Shown: piece after piece, positions 7,945 to 16,704 of the stretch
How positions within the stretch are numbered: position 1 is the first letter of the stretch
How the letters are laid out: the number at the start of each line of letters is the position of its first letter
Assembly: GCF_000330505.1 (NCBI RefSeq)
Contig: NW_004443536.1
Span: 78,569 to 95,272, forward strand
DNA: 16,704 nt
DNA from: Entamoeba invadens IP1
Taxonomy: Eukaryota; Evosea; Mastigamoebida; Endamoebidae
Direction of reading: 5' to 3'
Notes under the pieces: model-generated
Told to the model about the DNA's origin: nothing
The model's input: the letters and a program-made list of their open reading frames with translations, nothing else
The model's database searches: none
Translations under genes and position numbers: made by a program

Positions 7945-9097
7945 ATGAAGCCAACACCTGTAATGGACGGCGTTGTTGTATTCTCTTCGTGTACAGTCGA
8001 TGTCGTACGCAATGTATTTCCTCCTGATTTTGTGTACCCAAAACACTTCGGGGAGTATTGCAACGAAGAAAAGGTCCTCGAATTCCAAGTCGCAATATTC
8101 ACTGACGACAAGAACAACAGACAATACGGCCATCTCATTGGCATCGACAACCAACTTTCTCTGATTGTGTTTACAACCAAGTTTGTCACACCATTTTTCA
8201 CTCTTGTTTCACCACAAATGTCTGACTTAAAGACTTTGGGTGTCTTTCTTTCGATACTTCATGGCAAAATTGGCCGAGACGTATAAACAAGACCAGAAAC
8301 AGTTTGAACGGACCGTCGACTATTTCCTGCACTACAAAGTCTCCCCATCAACTACTTACATCAGCCACCCTGCGTCTAATGTGCTGTTTGGCCCAATCCC
8401 ACCTCGGAGCGGGATATATACAGACGCGTTTGGCTACTTGGCTTCTATTGACAAAAACACTTTGCGGTGTTTGTTAGTGTCGATCCTCAACGAGCGGCGA
8501 ATTGTCGTTGTCGGGAATACCAACACCGAAATTTCAGTTGCCGTTTTATTGTTACTGGAAGTGATCGAGCCGTTTGAATGGGTCCACCTCCTCATAACGC
8601 ATTTGCCAAGTTCAATGAAGTCGATCACACAAAGTCCGATGCCTTACATCATCGGGATGTGTCGCGCCGACTTCTTTGAAATAAATAACGACGTCATAGT
8701 CTTCGACGTGAACAGCAAAACAATCAAATCGACTGACGTTACCACAACGCAAAAGGACATCGACCTCTTTCCAAAGAAACTGTTCGACCAACTCACAGAC
8801 GCGATTGAAGAAATCGATAAGATGCCAAAAACGCAGAAAGAGAAGAGGGAGCTTTATAAAATTAAATTCACACAATTCATTTGGGCAATCATTGAGCAAG
8901 TCAACAAAGAGGTCGAGTTATCGTACGAAAACGATAAAGTAGTTGGCAAATTTAACGAAGACAGCTTTATTAAAAATTCGGACTCGGACGTCCAGGAGTT
9001 CCTGAAAATCTTCAAACGCACGTCGCTCCTCAGAAACTTTGTCGACAGAATTGTAAATGACTTCGCCGCCCATCCCCTCCAGTCTCACTTTAAATAA
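7945..9097 (+). CDS. DENN-domain protein, candidate Rab guanine-exchange factor (spliced)
   Basis: Exons 7945-8180 and 8233-9097 join to give 366 residues. The first exon reads as the upstream DENN part (FPPDFVYPKHFGEYC, then a strand pair with YGHLIGID). After the join the core DENN part follows: LLVSILNERRIVVVGN, then EVIEPFEWVHLLITHLPSS and SPMPYIIGMC, all typical. The C-terminal residues about 290-355 (FTQFIWAIIEQV ... FLKIFKRTSLLRNFVDRIV) fit a downstream DENN module. DENN proteins activate Rab GTPases by GDP-GTP exchange on membranes; the partner Rab cannot be told. At first sight the two halves are in different frames with a 47-base overlap, but a consensus-type intron resolves this. 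The ATG at 7945 is the first in frame after the open TTG at 7882. Confidence 0.86.
8181..8232 (+). other. Spliceosomal intron in the DENN gene (52 bp)
   Basis: It starts GTTTGTCA and ends CTTAAAG. Removal in phase 2 joins VFTTK to LWVSFFRYFM, a normal DENN helix, and cures the apparent frameshift. The weak point is the AAG rather than TAG acceptor. Confidence 0.78.
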
Positions 9098-9229
9098 TTG
9101 CTTTTTGTTTCCCAAAACTGCATGTTGCTTTTGTATTGGCAAATGAAATTTTGGTTTAAAAGAACCATTTCTTTTACTAAAACTTTGAGAAAGAAAATGT
9201 GAAAAAAGAAACTCGAAATAATAGAATAA

Positions 9230-11881
9230 ATGAACAAACCACAAATAGGAATCGATCGTGTTTTAACTAAACGAGAACATAACGCAATCCTTACATACCT
9301 TAGTACTACGGAAGTAATCAAATTTTCAATGATAAACCATTTTTGTCAAGACGCCGCTTTGTCAATAACAAAACACACCACTCCACACGCAAACGTTCTT
9401 TTTCTAACTGAAAAATTCCCGTTGCTGACTCAAATCAATTGTAGACTTTCTAACCTCCCCGTTAAAACACAACTACCAACCTATGTTAGACTCGAAATTC
9501 TTTGCGACAGTAATGTGCTTAAATCTACACTCGAATTTCACGCAGAATGTGTTGAAGAGTTATCAGCAAAGGATTCTGATTTGTACATTCCGTTTCCTTC
9601 ATTTCCACACTTGACGTCGTTGTGTGTAAGATACACCCAAAAGTTTTCTGAATTTTTGCCACAAACAATCCAAGCATTACCAAAGCTGAAAAAACTTTCC
9701 CTTTCATCTATCACAACTGATATGTTCACATCAATTACTTCACTGACAACATTCACTGATTTGAAAGATGTTAAGATAGATTTTCTTGAATTAAAACGAA
9801 CAACACTTTCCAATTTTATGGATGCACTTAATAACATGCCAAACATCGATTTTGTTGTGACAATCCATATGAACACATTCCAAACGTTGGGCTATGATCA
9901 GATTGACAGTGTTTTAGACTCAAACATAAACACAACAGTCTTCTTTCACAACGTGGATCTACGCGACGTGTCGGCGAAAGATACGTGGGAGTATATCATG
10001 GCAAAGGTGTATGGTGACCCCCTCAAGTTTTTCTTGGTCTTTACACCAACCAAATTCCCGTGGTTTAACCAAGAGATGATGAACTTCTTCTTGTCCAAGT
10101 ACCTCCCAGACTATCCACAAATGACAGTAACTCGGCGGCTTGAAGAGAGGGTTGAAGCACTCGAATTATATGACAAGGTGGAATTTACACGACCACCCAA
10201 AGACATTTCTTTGTGCAATGGGTTGAGTGACGTCTTAATCGAAGTTGGATACGGAGAGAAGACCCGACGAGAGAGGTTTGAGTTGGACATGTCTCGGTGT
10301 CCCTCAGTCACCAAACTTGCAGTGGAGAGTCTCGAAATACCCCGATTTGTTCTTGGGCCAAATCTGAAAGAACTCGAAATTCGTAAATCCCTTTTCTTAA
10401 TTGGAGACTTAACCAACGATGGACTGACAAAACTCATTCTCAAAGAAGATAACTTCGATGACTTACTTATTTCAGAGCACTTGTGCTCTCTTGAGGTCCA
10501 CCAATGCACATCAAAGGGCAACGGTGTACTTCTTGGAAAATGCACGACACTTTCAGAAATACTTTTTGATGGATTTTCCTCTAATATCTCTTCGTCCATT
10601 CCGTTAAACTCAATCTCGGTCACTCTCAAAAACATCTCAGGGAATTATGAGATGTTGGATTTTTCGAAAAGTGAAAAGTTGAGGTTTCTCAAAATTGAGA
10701 ACATGACCGGTTTGGGCACTTTGATTATTCCGTCTTCTTTGGTGTCTCTTGACCTTTTCCAAGTCGGGGTTTCGCAAGTTGACACTTCCCAGATTTTAAA
10801 ACTGACAAACGTTTTGTTGGGAGATTGCTCAAAACTTGAAACAATGATTTTGTCGTCTTCTGTAAGCACTTTGGAGTTGAAAAAATGTTATATAAAACAT
10901 TTTTCGGTGATGAATGGGGAAATGATGTATAATCAAGTTAGTAAGATTAAAGTCAGTGAAATGGCTGTTTGCCCGACTTTTGGGGCTTTTCCGAATCTTA
11001 AGGAGATTGAGATGAGTGAGTCCATTGTTGACAACACCATTGTTTTTCCACAAAAACTCAAGAAATTTACAGGAACTAATTGTATCATGCAAAGTTTGAA
11101 TTATGCAGCGTGTACAGAGTTATCAGAGATTTGTGTTTGTTTGATATTGTATTAGTTTATTATAAAATATATCAAAAAGATTTTATAAAAAAATAAAATA
11201 TTTTATGTATTTAAAATAAATTCAAATGAGATTGCGATTGTTGGAACGAACAAATATTTAAGGCTTAAAATTTAATTGACATAATTTTCTTATTATATTA
11301 TTTTTGAAAAGTATATTGACTACAAGACGTTTGATGTGTACGCAAAAGAAACGAACTTCCCCAACTCACTGGAGGACCTTCACTTGACATATTTATCTTC
11401 GTTGGTTCCCGAGTTAAAGAGTTTGAATCACTTAACTAAACTGACTAATGTATCCATATCATGTGTTCGATGTTCAGAACTTGATCTTTCGTACTCAACC
11501 AACCTCCAAAAACTCGAAGTACTTGGTGTTAATTTTACGACAACAAAACTACCTGTCTCACTTAAAGAAATGTCACTCAAATTTATACTTAACCCACTCA
11601 CGCTCTTCGACTTTAATAACCTCACGTTACTAACTTCACTGGAAATTCGGACATGTTCGCCTAAAGTGCTTACACTTCCAACATCATTGAATTCCCTCTC
11701 CATAAACTGCTCACCACAAGTCGTGGTTGAGAAAAGTATGATTGAACCTTTGTCATTGCTGACCCAACTAATTCTTATTGATGTAACCCTCCCAACCCCT
11801 ATTATTGTCGACGATTTCCCAATGATCAACAACCTTTCTACAACAATTCTTATCCGCAAAAGTGGTTCTTCAGTATATTAG
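9230..11881 (+). CDS. Large leucine-rich-repeat protein (probable single spliced gene)
   Basis: The N-terminal region, about residues 12-45 (LTKREHNAILTYLSTTEVIKFSMINHFC), resembles an F-box-like or related helical cap of Entamoeba LRR proteins. It is followed by many irregular repeats of the form LxxLxLxxC or SLxSLxL (for example SLVSLDLF, LKKLSLSS, SLEDLHLTYL) up to the C-terminus. The frame from 9230 stops at 11155, and a second open frame with the same repeats runs to 11881. Removing 11135-11311 (GTTTGT...GAAAAG) joins them in phase 0, giving 824 residues. The intron is long for this genus, so two fragments of a gene interrupted by AT-rich DNA remain possible. LRR proteins bind other proteins; no enzyme domain is visible. 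No signal peptide is evident, so it is probably cytoplasmic or nuclear. Confidence 0.66.
11135..11311 (+). other. Probable intron in the LRR gene (177 bp)
   Basis: It has the donor GTTTGTTTG, an AT-rich body and acceptor GAAAAG. Donor and acceptor are in matching phase, and LRR coding resumes directly after it. An alternative acceptor AAG at 11324-11326 would also keep frame and shorten the product by five residues. Confidence 0.55.
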
Positions 11882-12798
11882 CAAAATTTGGATTGATTGT
11901 GTTGTTTTTATATTCAAAAAGGTTTTACTTTTATTTTAAACAATGATATAATAATACACATATTATAATATATTATAATATAATAATTAATTTTTTTTTT
12001 TAAAATATAGTACCTGTCTGTAATCCGTTTTGATCTATTTTTGTATTATAAAATAATTTTGTTATAGTAAAATAAACCATTTTATAGTTAAATTGTAACA
12101 ATTTGAAATATTAAAATTAAAACATAATTTCAAAACAAAAAAACAACTATTAATCAATAATACAATTAATTATAATTTCTAATTAGTTTTTAGAAGAACA
12201 AATCCACAAGATATATAAAACAATAAATGGGAGTTTATAAATTGAGTCATGCAAAGCATCCATTGTATGACTCAATAAGTTGAAAAAGTTTATTGAAAAA
12301 AATAAAGATTTATTGGCGACTCAGTTAGAACATAGTTGAACTGAACATTAAGGACATTGTGTTTGTTACAATACTACTAGGTTATTGTATTGAACTAAAT
12401 CAATGAAATAAAATTGTGAGATGAAATGGTAATCAATATTAATCATTCAAAATGATACAAAATGGGTGTTATTATTACTTGTTAACAATGACAAATAAAG
12501 AGTAATACTCAACACAAGTAAAAGGTAAAGAGAACATTGTGGATATTTTGTTTGATGGTGTTAATACAAATTTGGGAAAGGCATTTAACGGTTAATTTTC
12601 AAAATGTTTGTTTTTTCACGATCTATCGAGTCAAAAAAAATATTTAATTTGTTTAAAAAAATTTTGAAACGTCGAGTTCCTTATTTGAACAAAATTGAGA
12701 GATACCAATGATTAAAATTCTATAAGAATAGAACTATTAGATATTTAAAACCATTTATAATAAAATGTAGTATTAAAAATAGAACAAAACAACTTAAT
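11882..12798. other. AT-rich gene-free region
   Basis: No coding sequence is supported on either strand. Bases 11940-12200 are almost pure A/T. Bases 12230-12700 are less AT-rich and include a perfect 10-bp hairpin at 12241-12276, listed separately. No tRNA-like or transposon-end structure was recognised. Confidence 0.65.
12241..12276. repeat. Short perfect hairpin
   Basis: ATTGAGTCAT (12241-12250) and ATGACTCAAT (12267-12276) form a 10-bp stem with a 16-base loop. It could be a small RNA structure, a binding palindrome (TGAGTCA is AP-1/GCN4-like) or chance. No function is claimed. Confidence 0.45.
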
Positions 12799-13329
12799 TT
12801 ATTGATTAAAAACTAAAGTGGACTTAACTCTTTGTTGAGGAGAAGAATATTGTAATGTTGACAACAGTGAACCAGTGTCTAATGACCACGCAAAATTTCT
12901 TCCGTCTGTGTAGCTCATTAAAAGAATACATAACGGGAAAAAATACTCAACCGAAGTGAGTGGCGAAGGGAGAGGTGGTGAGAAAATGACGACTTTTGAG
13001 TATAATAAATCGTATACAATAACTGAACTATTCACATCGATTATTAACACTAAATAGGGATGTGTCGATGGAAATTCTTTAACACATTTGACTGAAGTCA
13101 TTTGATTGTTAGTGATAATCATTTGTTCATTGCTCGATAAGTCGATTGATAGAACTTCTCCCGATTCGCAGCCCACCACCAAGTACACTGGAAACTCTCC
13201 TATGATCAGAGACGTTGTAATCGTATCTTCAATTGTTATCTGCGATGACTCTTTTGTCTTTTTAGTGATGATGGATATATCGTGTGGTTTCACCACGACT
13301 TTGTATAATTCGTTTTCATGGAGTGTCAT
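12799..13329 (-). CDS. Small WD40-like beta-propeller protein or fragment
   Basis: A 176-residue open frame from the ATG at 13329. It has repeat-like beta-strand patterns: YLVVGCESGEVLSIDL, HPYLVLIIDVNSSVIVYDL and LLMSYTDGRNFAWSLDTGSLLSTL resemble WD40 blades (G-x-x-x-G plus a hydrophobic-aromatic-Asp strand). Canonical WD ends are mostly degraded. Only about three blades are present, while a propeller needs six or seven, so this may be a truncated relative of a larger WD-repeat protein. No GTTTGT donor near the 3' end offers a spliced extension, and the DNA beyond is AT-rich. The family is not identified. It stands alone between an AT-rich gap and the piggyBac relic. Confidence 0.5.
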   Translation of the reverse strand: MTLHENELYKVVVKPHDISIITKKTKESSQITIEDTITTSLIIGEFPVYLVVGCESGEVLSIDLSSNEQMIITNNQMTSVKCVKEFPSTHPYLVLIIDVNSSVIVYDLLYSKVVIFSPPLPSPLTSVEYFFPLCILLMSYTDGRNFAWSLDTGSLLSTLQYSSPQQRVKSTLVFNQ

Positions 13330-13522
13330 TTACTTTTTTGTAGATTTTTTTATTCTTCTTCTTTTAAATTAATACTAATATAAATTATTATGAGATTTTA
13401 ATATATAATAAATTAAACTATTATCAATATTAAAATGATATTGTAATTTATAATTAATTAATCTTATGATTCTTTTTTTTTTGTATAACATTTTTTTCGA
13501 AAAAAATTGTTTTGTAAATGAA

Positions 13523-13554
13523 AACGCCAATACCGTTAGTGTTTTAATTAAAAC
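13523..13554 (+). repeat. Left terminal inverted repeat of the piggyBac element
   Basis: The sequence around GTTAGTGTTTTAATTAAAAC matches the complement of the right end at 16136-16167. The outermost ten or so bases have diverged, and the adjacent tetramer TGAA differs from the expected TTAA by one base. Confidence 0.75.
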
Positions 13555-14036
13555 ATTTCCAAAAATTGAAGAAAAAAAGGAAAAATGATAAATTATTGTA
13601 TGTACAAATAGTTTGTAACTTTCAAAAGTTATTCATTTGTTTTCTGATTTTTTTGATGTTCTTTGGTGATAGACATTTTGTAAATAAATATGGCGAAGCG
13701 AATGCTGTTTACATTTCAAAATATCACAAGGAAAGTTTTTTTTGATAAATTTTAAGTTCAAAAAATAAACAAAAAAATATTTTTAAATTATATAAAAAAC
13801 CTTAGAAATAAACATAATATTTTATAGATATAATAAGAATAGTATTAATAATTTTTTAATCTAAAAAACAATTTTAAGTAAAAATCCCATAAAATGGAAA
13901 AAATACACAACCAATTTATAATCAAAAAATAATAATTATAACTAATTATTTCATATGAAACATTAATCAACGAAAGGGGTTAATAAAGTCGAAGAACCTA
14001 ATAATATTATTGGACTACTTTTAATGTAAAAGCTAA

Positions 14037-16040
14037 AAAACGACAACACCCATTTACACACCAGTAGTTTCATTGCAACAATCACCCAGTGACATTTTTT
14101 CTTTGTTTTTTAGTTCAGAAATGAAAAGATTAATCATTGAATGTAGTAATGGGGTTGGAAAAGTCTTATTCAATGATAAATGGATTGATGTAGACATCAT
14201 TGAATTGGATGAATTTTTGGGAATATTGTTATATATGGGTGTTGTGAATGATAATAAAAAAAGTATCCGCTTTTTATTTGGAAACACATATGGAAGATCT
14301 ATTTACAAAGCAATAATGTGTGAACAAAGGTTTTTACAAATATTGGCATCATTAAGATTCGACACTGGAGCACAAGAACGTGTAAAAATGAAGTTGAAGC
14401 GAAAAAGGAAAAAACATAAAATGGAAGAAGATGACAATGATAAACCAGATGATACAACATTCATGACAAAAAAAGTGAAATAGAAGGATGAAAAAAAGAT
14501 TATGGTTGTTATTCCCACATATCAAAATTTTATGAAATAAATGAATTAAAAAATACAAAAAAATAAACAAAAAACACATAAAAACGTGTTCAAAATTGAA
14601 AATCTTGTATTTGATGATGAACAAGTTGAATGTTTTGTTGAAGATGAAACAGTCGAAATAAATACTGAAAACGATATTTGTGACGAAAAACATTATTTTA
14701 AAATAAAAAATTTAATGAATTTATTTTCATCAAATATAAAAACATTTGGTAAAAACATTATAAGTGGAAATTCTATATGTATAGATGAGCAGCTTATAAA
14801 ATTTTTTAAAAGGTGCAATTTTAAACAATTCATTCCCTCTAAACCAGGAAAATATGGCATCAAAATATGGACAATGGTCGACAATGACACTGGAATTGTG
14901 TGTAATTCAGAATTGTATTTGGGAAGAGTGGATCACAACGAAAAAAATTATATCGAAAATCTTGCATTAAGAATAGTAGAGGGTGTGGAAAAAACCAAGA
15001 AAGCAAAGAAAGTTCAATGAAAGGCGTTACATTATATGTTGATAATTTGTTTACCACTGTTGATTTGGCACTTAAATTGAAAAATAAAGGTATTGATATT
15101 GTCGGAACATGCAGGAAAGGGAGATCTTTTGTACCAAAGATTTGTGATGAAAAACGGCCTGAAAAAATTTTTGTAGCACTTCAACTTGAAAAAGAAGAAA
15201 AAACTGGGAAGGCCCCTCTTTTTCAACTTTTTATTCTCAATTATTACGACAAGAAAAATAAAAGTGTAACTATGTTATCTTCAAAAAAGAGCTTTTTTAT
15301 TTTGACAAAAATAAACGTTTGTTTGGAATTCAACATGATTATAATAATGGAATGGGTGGTGTAGATATGCTTGACAAAATGGTTCGAATGTATACTTGCA
15401 AAAGAGCCACAAGAAGGTGGCCGTTGGCATTATTTTTTATATAGTTGACATTTGTGCCTATAATTCATTTAAAATATCAGGAAAAAATGATCGGGAGAAT
15501 TTTTTGTTGGAATTAGCAAAAAGTCTTTTTGCAGATAATTCAATTCGTCGAGTTCACACAACTAAAGGATCTTATTTCAGCTGTTTGGTTGAAACGGGAA
15601 TAATTGGAGAAGAAAATTTTGTGAAATTTTTTGAAGAAAAAAATGTACTTAAAATTCCAAGATCGCCTTTTTATTGTATGGAACGCATTGTTTATATCGA
15701 TTCAATTAACCCTTACATTGAAGTGAACACACGAGTTAACACAGATGGTAAACAACGGGAAATGGAATGTGAGGATTCTGGTGTTGGGGAAGTAGACGTG
15801 ATCAAATCAAAGCGTAAACGAGGGAGAAAACGAGGTTTTTTAAAAACGGATTCAGTATTTCCACGGTATAAATCTCCAAAAGATTGTCATTGTTGCAGAA
15901 TATTAAACGAACAAAAGAATGGGTGTTTGAGGAGTGACATTGGATGTATGTGTTGTAAAAACACCACATGTTGTCAACATCGGGTTATAGTGTGTTTGGT
16001 GTGTTATAATTGCATAATTTTTAAAATTATGTCAAGTTAG
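14037..16040 (+). pseudogene. PiggyBac transposase, broken by stops and frameshifts
   Basis: Translations over several frames match the piggyBac (DDE_Tnp_1_7) transposase in the right order. An N-terminal helical part has DEFLGILLYMG. The first catalytic Asp is in ICIDEQLI (14784-14786), followed by FIPSKPGKYGIKIW. The second is in LYVDNLFTT (15041-15043) and the third in YYDKK (15248-15250). A GGVDMLDKM block follows, then a C-terminal Cys-rich zinc-binding module (CHCCRIL ... CCQH, near 15887-15990). Damage includes in-frame stops at 14481, 14538 and 14547 and frame changes near 15017, about 15290 and about 15430, the last two at T runs. No good ATG starts the frame. The catalytic residues survive, but no intact protein can be made. 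Similar shifts could come from sequencing error, but the number argues for decay. Confidence 0.92.
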
Positions 16041-16135
16041 TTAATTCAATAACATTTTTATTTTTGATATTAGATATTTTGAAAATTGTTTTATTTTGAC
16101 AAGACTCATTTTTTTACAAAAAAATAAAAAATTGT

Positions 16136-16171
16136 GTTTTATTTAAAACACTAACAGTATCGTAAGGTTAA
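16136..16171 (-). repeat. Right terminal inverted repeat and TTAA target site of the piggyBac element
   Basis: GTTTTATTTAAAACACTAAC and following bases up to GTAAGG (16136-16167) pair with the left end. The tetramer TTAA at 16168-16171 is the canonical piggyBac insertion site. Confidence 0.82.
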
Positions 16172-16203
16172 AAATCGGAATCAAAGCAAAAAAGTAGGAA
16201 GAA

Positions 16204-16704
16204 TTAGTTATTGCCGTAGTAATTTGGCATGTAAGAGGGGAACCTGTCGTAGTAGAACTTGAAAGTATGTCTGATGTCTTGCTCGTTGATTTTGAATGGG
16301 TTTTCTTTCTTTTTGCCGAATTGCTTTTGTGGGTCGTTTTTGACTGCTTCAAGAATCTTCTTTTCTGTTTCGTCGTTGAATTCAAGACCAACACGGGTGT
16401 ATATTCTTTTGACTGTTTCAACGGGGTGTGCAATTGTGTCTTTGAACCCAACATCGATGATACGTGAAGCGCGGTCTGGATTTTCATTGATCCATGCATC
16501 TCTGATTGCAAGTGAATTCTTCAGATTCAATAAGTTTGCTTGAATTGCATTCTTGACCATCCACTCCTTGTCGTGTTCATCATCAAAACCAATGTCATCG
16601 GAGTACCATCCTCTTGCCTCTTCTAACATCAACAACAAACTTTTGATTTCGTCGACGGGTTCTCTGTGAATCCAAATGAAGTAGTTGTTGTCTGAAAGTT
16701 GTCC
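16204..16704 (-). CDS. Second sulfotransferase copy, 3' part only (runs off the window)
   Basis: This is the C-terminal 166 residues of a PAPS sulfotransferase, identical in protein to the C-terminus of the gene at 5130-6461. It begins at GQLSDNNYF at the window edge, includes WIHREPVDEIKSLL (3'-phosphate-binding segment) and ends MPNYYGNN before the TAA at 16204-16206. The PAPS loop and start would lie beyond 16704, so whether the copy is complete cannot be seen. Identity also covers 13 bases after the stop, then the flanks differ completely. The orientation is opposite to the first copy, about 9.7 kb apart. Alternatives are a recent duplication, gene conversion or an assembly artefact. Confidence 0.92.
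   Translation of the reverse strand, partial: GQLSDNNYFIWIHREPVDEIKSLLLMLEEARGWYSDDIGFDDEHDKEWMVKNAIQANLLNLKNSLAIRDAWINENPDRASRIIDVGFKDTIAHPVETVKRIYTRVGLEFNDETEKKILEAVKNDPQKQFGKKKENPFKINEQDIRHTFKFYYDRFPSYMPNYYGNN

Larger units (their letters stand above)
13523..16167 (+). mobile_element. Decayed piggyBac transposon with terminal inverted repeats
   Basis: This 2.6-kb element has related ends. The left end (13523-13554) and the complement of the right end (16136-16167) share TAC(C/T)GTTAGTGTTTTAA(T/A)TAAAAC. The right end abuts TTAA (16168-16171), the piggyBac target. The matching left tetramer is TGAA (13519-13522), probably a mutated TTAA. It encloses a transposase relic at 14037-16040. The size suits a complete piggyBac. 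It lies 20 bases from the inverted sulfotransferase copy. Confidence 0.85.

Noticed and set aside
8240..9097. Second DENN frame taken as a separate gene starting at GTG 8240
   Set aside because: It would start with a non-ATG codon inside a DENN helix. The intron at 8181-8232 joins it to the upstream exon.
10111..10635. 174-residue open frame antisense to the LRR gene
   Set aside because: It is a shadow of the repeat-rich coding strand, with low-complexity Ser-rich composition and no recognisable motif.
14484..14585. Possible intron in the piggyBac transposase between the first two coding blocks
   Set aside because: The blocks are in the same frame, and no GTTTGT donor with a suitable acceptor spans the stops. 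Accumulated mutations explain it more simply.
16143..16543. Alternative-frame open frames repeated at 6122-6480 and 16143-16543
   Set aside because: They are identical because the underlying DNA is duplicated. The sulfotransferase frame is the conserved one.

Overview
The window looks like nuclear DNA of a protist of the genus Entamoeba. It is very AT-rich, and its compact genes have short introns that all begin with the hexamer GTTTGT. Exact AATGAACT motifs (the Entamoeba GAAC core-promoter element) lie just upstream of two start codons. There is also an expanded-type Rab7-like GTPase. A piggyBac relic, a probable Tc1/mariner MITE and a probable Mutator-type MITE together fit the DNA-transposon-rich species (E. 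invadens or E. moshkovskii) better than E. histolytica. The species assignment is inference; no search could be run.

Layout. Bases 1-565 are AT-rich with a GC-rich palindromic repeat at 244-358. A spliced Rab7-like GTPase (566-1244, +) converges on a long intronless gene (1424-3169, -) with an NT-C2-like N-terminus and a Dilute-like region. Bases 3170-5129 have no gene but carry two non-autonomous transposons: a mariner-type MITE (4087-4305, TA duplication) and a Mutator-type MITE (4398-4840, perfect 9-bp target duplication).

Then comes a gene-dense block: a PAPS-type sulfotransferase (5130-6461, +), a spliced coiled-coil protein (6597-7222, -), ribosomal protein eL33/RPL35A (7423-7749, -), a spliced DENN-domain protein (7945-9097, +) and a large leucine-rich-repeat protein (9230-11881, +, probable 177-bp intron). 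After about 0.9 kb of AT-rich DNA there is a small WD40-like gene (12799-13329, -). A decayed piggyBac element with recognisable inverted repeats spans 13523-16167. The window ends inside a second, inverted copy of the sulfotransferase gene (16204-16704, -), identical over 514 bp to the first as far as compared.

Several genes relate to membrane traffic (Rab GTPase, a DENN-type candidate Rab exchange factor, an NT-C2/DIL-type adaptor), but they lie on both strands and need not act together. I found no convincing new multi-gene system. The best leads are the inverted sulfotransferase duplication, the Rab with Asn in place of the switch II Gln, the two MITEs with clean boundaries, and three gene models that only become whole when introns are placed.
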